Assembly: GCF_027789125.1 (NCBI RefSeq)
Contig: NZ_JAQFVF010000005.1
Location: 62,001 to 126,000 of the forward strand
DNA from: Paenibacillus aestuarii
GTDB taxonomy: Bacteria > Bacillota > Bacilli > Paenibacillales > NBRC-103111
Length of the DNA: 64,000 nt
Direction of reading: 5' to 3'
In this document: in pieces, positions 62,080 through 64,000 of the stretch
How positions within the stretch are numbered: the first letter of the stretch is position 1
How the letters are laid out: every line of letters begins with the position of its first letter
Notes under the pieces: model-generated
What the model was told of the DNA's origin: nothing
Database searches by the model: none
Seen by the model: the letters and a program-made list of their open reading frames with translations, nothing else
Program-made: the position numbers and the translations under genes

Positions 62080-63003
62080 ATGCAAAAACTGACGCTTGAT
62101 TCGATACATGAAATGACGCATCTGGATCAACTCGAGGCTGAGGCGATTTATATTATCCGCGAAGTAGCGGCGGAGTGTGAGAATCCCGTGATGCTGTATT
62201 CGATCGGGAAGGATAGCTCCGTGATGCTGCATTTGGCGCTGAAAGCTTTCTATCCCGAGAAGCCGCCATTTCCTTTCATGCATATTGACACGACCTGGAA
62301 GTTCAAAGAGATGATCGAGTTCCGCGACCGCAAAGCGAAGGAATTTGGCATCGAGATGATTGTTCACTCGAATCAGGAAGGTGTCGAGCAGGGGATTAAC
62401 CCATTCGATCATGGTTCGGCGTACACGGATATTATGAAAACGCAAGCCTTAAAACAAGGCTTGGACAAATACGGCTTTACGGCTGCCTTCGGCGGCGGAC
62501 GACGTGACGAGGAGAAGTCGCGAGCGAAGGAGCGGATTTTCTCGTTCCGCAATAAGAACCATGCGTGGGATCCGAAAAACCAGCGGCCGGAGATGTGGAA
62601 GCTTTTTAACACAAGAATTAATAAAGGTGAAAGCATCCGCGTATTCCCATTATCCAACTGGACGGAAAAAGATATCTGGCAATACATTCGCAGAGAAAAC
62701 ATTGACATTGTGCCGCTCTATTTTGCTAAGGAAAGACCTGTCGTCAATCGCGATGGACATCTCATCATGGTGGATGATGACCGGATGAAGCTCGAACCGA
62801 ATGAGAAGGTCGAAATGATGAAGATGCGTTTTCGCACGTTAGGCTGCTATCCTTTAACTGGCGGTATTGAGTCCGACGCGAACTCGCTGGATGCGATTAT
62901 CGAGGAAACGCTTGGTGCGGTTTCATCGGAACGGACAAGTCGCGTGATCGACCAGGAAGCTGCTGGAAGCATGGAAAGACGTAAACGGGAGGGCTACTTC
63001 TAA
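62080..63003 (+). CDS. cysD: Sulfate adenylyltransferase subunit 2
   Basis: 307 residues. An adenylylating PAPS-reductase-like fold with the PP-motif '[20 protein letters not shown]', '[16 protein letters not shown]', '[20 protein letters not shown]' and '[15 protein letters not shown]', all diagnostic of CysD. With CysN it forms ATP sulfurylase, making APS from ATP and sulfate, driven by GTP hydrolysis in CysN. The start ATG 62080 has AAAGGAGG upstream. Its TAA overlaps the ATG of cysN (TAATG). Confidence 0.95.
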   Translation: MQKLTLDSIHEMTHLDQLEAEAIYIIREVAAECENPVMLYSIGKDSSVMLHLALKAFYPEKPPFPFMHIDTTWKFKEMIEFRDRKAKEFGIEMIVHSNQEGVEQGINPFDHGSAYTDIMKTQALKQGLDKYGFTAAFGGGRRDEEKSRAKERIFSFRNKNHAWDPKNQRPEMWKLFNTRINKGESIRVFPLSNWTEKDIWQYIRRENIDIVPLYFAKERPVVNRDGHLIMVDDDRMKLEPNEKVEMMKMRFRTLGCYPLTGGIESDANSLDAIIEETLGAVSSERTSRVIDQEAAGSMERRKREGYF

Positions 63004-64000
63004 TGAAAAGTCTGCTGAAATTTATTACCTGCGGAAGTGTAGACGACGGCAAATCGACGTTGATTGGACATATGCTTTATGATGCTAAGCTTTTGTTCGC
63101 TGACCAAGAGAGAGCCCTGGAGCTGGACAGTAAGCTTGGCAGCCGCGGCGGCAAAATCGACTATTCCCTGCTGCTTGATGGCCTATTGGCCGAGCGTGAG
63201 CAAGGGATTACGATTGATGTGGCGTACCGGTATTTTACGACGGATCACCGTTCATTCATTGTAGCGGACACGCCGGGGCATGAGGAATATACGCGCAACA
63301 TGGCTGTAGGCGCATCCTTTGCTGATTTGGCTGTTATTTTGGTGGACGCAACCAAAGGGGTTATCACTCAAACCAAGCGCCATGCTCGGATTTGCGCACT
63401 TATGGGCATTAAACATCTTGTATTAGCCGTGAACAAAATGGATTTGGTGGATTTTGATCCTAAGAAGTTTGAAGCGATCAAAGAAGATTTTTCTCGTACA
63501 ACGGCTGAGTTCAACCTTCAAAGCATTCAGGTGATCCCTGTATCTGCCACAGAAGGGGATAATATTACGAAAAAATCGCAAAATACACCTTGGTACGAAG
63601 GTCTTCCATTGCTGGCATATTTAGAAAATGTGGATGTTCATCAGACTGATGATGCGAAACAATTCATGATGCCGATTCAGCGTGTTTGCCGTCCGGACCA
63701 TACGTTCCGCGGTTTCCAAGGCCAGATTGAGACGGGCAGCATCTCGGTTGGCGATGAACTGACAACGCTGCCTAGTCATGAGAAGGCGAAAGTCAAACGC
63801 ATCTTGGTGACCGACCAAGATAGAGATACAGCGTATGCTGGACAGCCTGTCACCATTCAATTGGACCGTGAAGTCGACGTTTCGCGCGGCTGTGTATTCA
63901 CGAAGGACAGTCAAATCCAAGAGGCGGATAGCTTTGCCGCTACGATTCTTTGGATGGACGATTCCGTATTGACGCCTGGCAAGAACTACTTAGTCAAGGT
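63003..64000 (+). CDS. cysN: Sulfate adenylyltransferase subunit 1 (3' end outside window)
   Basis: The first 332 residues of an EF-Tu-like GTPase are present, reading off the window edge. G-motifs are 'CGSVDDGKST' (P-loop, 10-19), 'DVAYRYF' with 'VADTPGHEEYTRN', and 'AVNKMDLVD'. It then enters domain II ('CRPDHTFRGFQGQIETGSIS'). CysN couples GTP hydrolysis to sulfate activation by CysD; a CysC kinase fusion, if present, would lie beyond the window. Translationally coupled to cysD through TAATG. Confidence 0.94.
   Translation, partial: MKSLLKFITCGSVDDGKSTLIGHMLYDAKLLFADQERALELDSKLGSRGGKIDYSLLLDGLLAEREQGITIDVAYRYFTTDHRSFIVADTPGHEEYTRNMAVGASFADLAVILVDATKGVITQTKRHARICALMGIKHLVLAVNKMDLVDFDPKKFEAIKEDFSRTTAEFNLQSIQVIPVSATEGDNITKKSQNTPWYEGLPLLAYLENVDVHQTDDAKQFMMPIQRVCRPDHTFRGFQGQIETGSISVGDELTTLPSHEKAKVKRILVTDQDRDTAYAGQPVTIQLDREVDVSRGCVFTKDSQIQEADSFAATILWMDDSVLTPGKNYLVK

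Overview
The window looks like a chromosomal segment of a Gram-positive Bacillota bacterium, most likely Paenibacillus or a close relative. The evidence is strong purine-rich Shine-Dalgarno sites, frequent TTG/GTG starts, an MsmEFG-type lipoprotein sugar transporter, GlmS/GlmM/CysDN proteins of Bacillota type, stalk-domain (copper-amine-oxidase N-terminal-like) secreted proteins and an IS1182-type remnant. This is inferred from sequence only. The left 24 kb is AT-rich and accessory. The right 40 kb is richer in GC and looks like resident metabolic DNA.

Region 1 (1-7.5 kb) is a mobile segment. It holds the 3' part of a restriction-nuclease-like gene, then three tandem tyrosine recombinases on the minus strand (a recombinase-in-trio arrangement). 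Next come about 1 kb of hairpin-rich non-coding DNA, a protein of unknown function, an excisionase-like HTH protein, and the decayed 3' end of an IS1182-family element.

Region 2 (7.9-24 kb) is a defence-type island. It contains a two-gene operon resembling DdmDE (helicase-nuclease plus Argonaute-like protein), followed by a candidate structured RNA with its own terminator. It also contains a SIR2-HerA pair, a stand-alone PD-(D/E)xK nuclease, a RES-domain protein next to a two-helix membrane protein, and a seven-zinc-ribbon protein with an embedded nuclease domain. Decayed gene fragments lie between them.

Region 3 (24.3-33 kb) is a carbohydrate module: an ArsR-type regulator with a large C-terminal domain, a sugar ABC transporter (binding lipoprotein and two permeases), a family-2 glycoside hydrolase and a membrane acyltransferase. 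Region 4 (33.1-41.4 kb, minus strand) is an amino-sugar catabolic operon: Na+/solute symporter, AGE-family epimerase, ceramidase-like amidohydrolase, NagB, NagA and a SIS protein, with a ROK repressor upstream. A palindromic operator overlaps the operon promoter, and its core recurs upstream of the ROK gene.

Region 5 (41.4-45.9 kb) has small, broken and toxin-like genes (an HYT-motif protein, a Fic protein). It also has an array of GGTGTAAA repeats phased at about 11-12 bp, and decayed minus-strand genes. Region 6 (45.9-59.3 kb) is a long plus-strand operon that looks dedicated to an exopolysaccharide containing an N-acetyl-hexosaminuronic acid: membrane-anchored glycosidase-like protein, HEAT-repeat membrane protein, processive GT2 synthase, receiver-like protein with Glu at the phosphoacceptor site, UDP-HexNAc dehydrogenase, GlmS, a GlmU uridylyltransferase-only protein, GlmM and two secreted proteins. 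An OmpR/HAMP-kinase pair follows, and the window ends in cysD and the start of cysN (sulfate activation).
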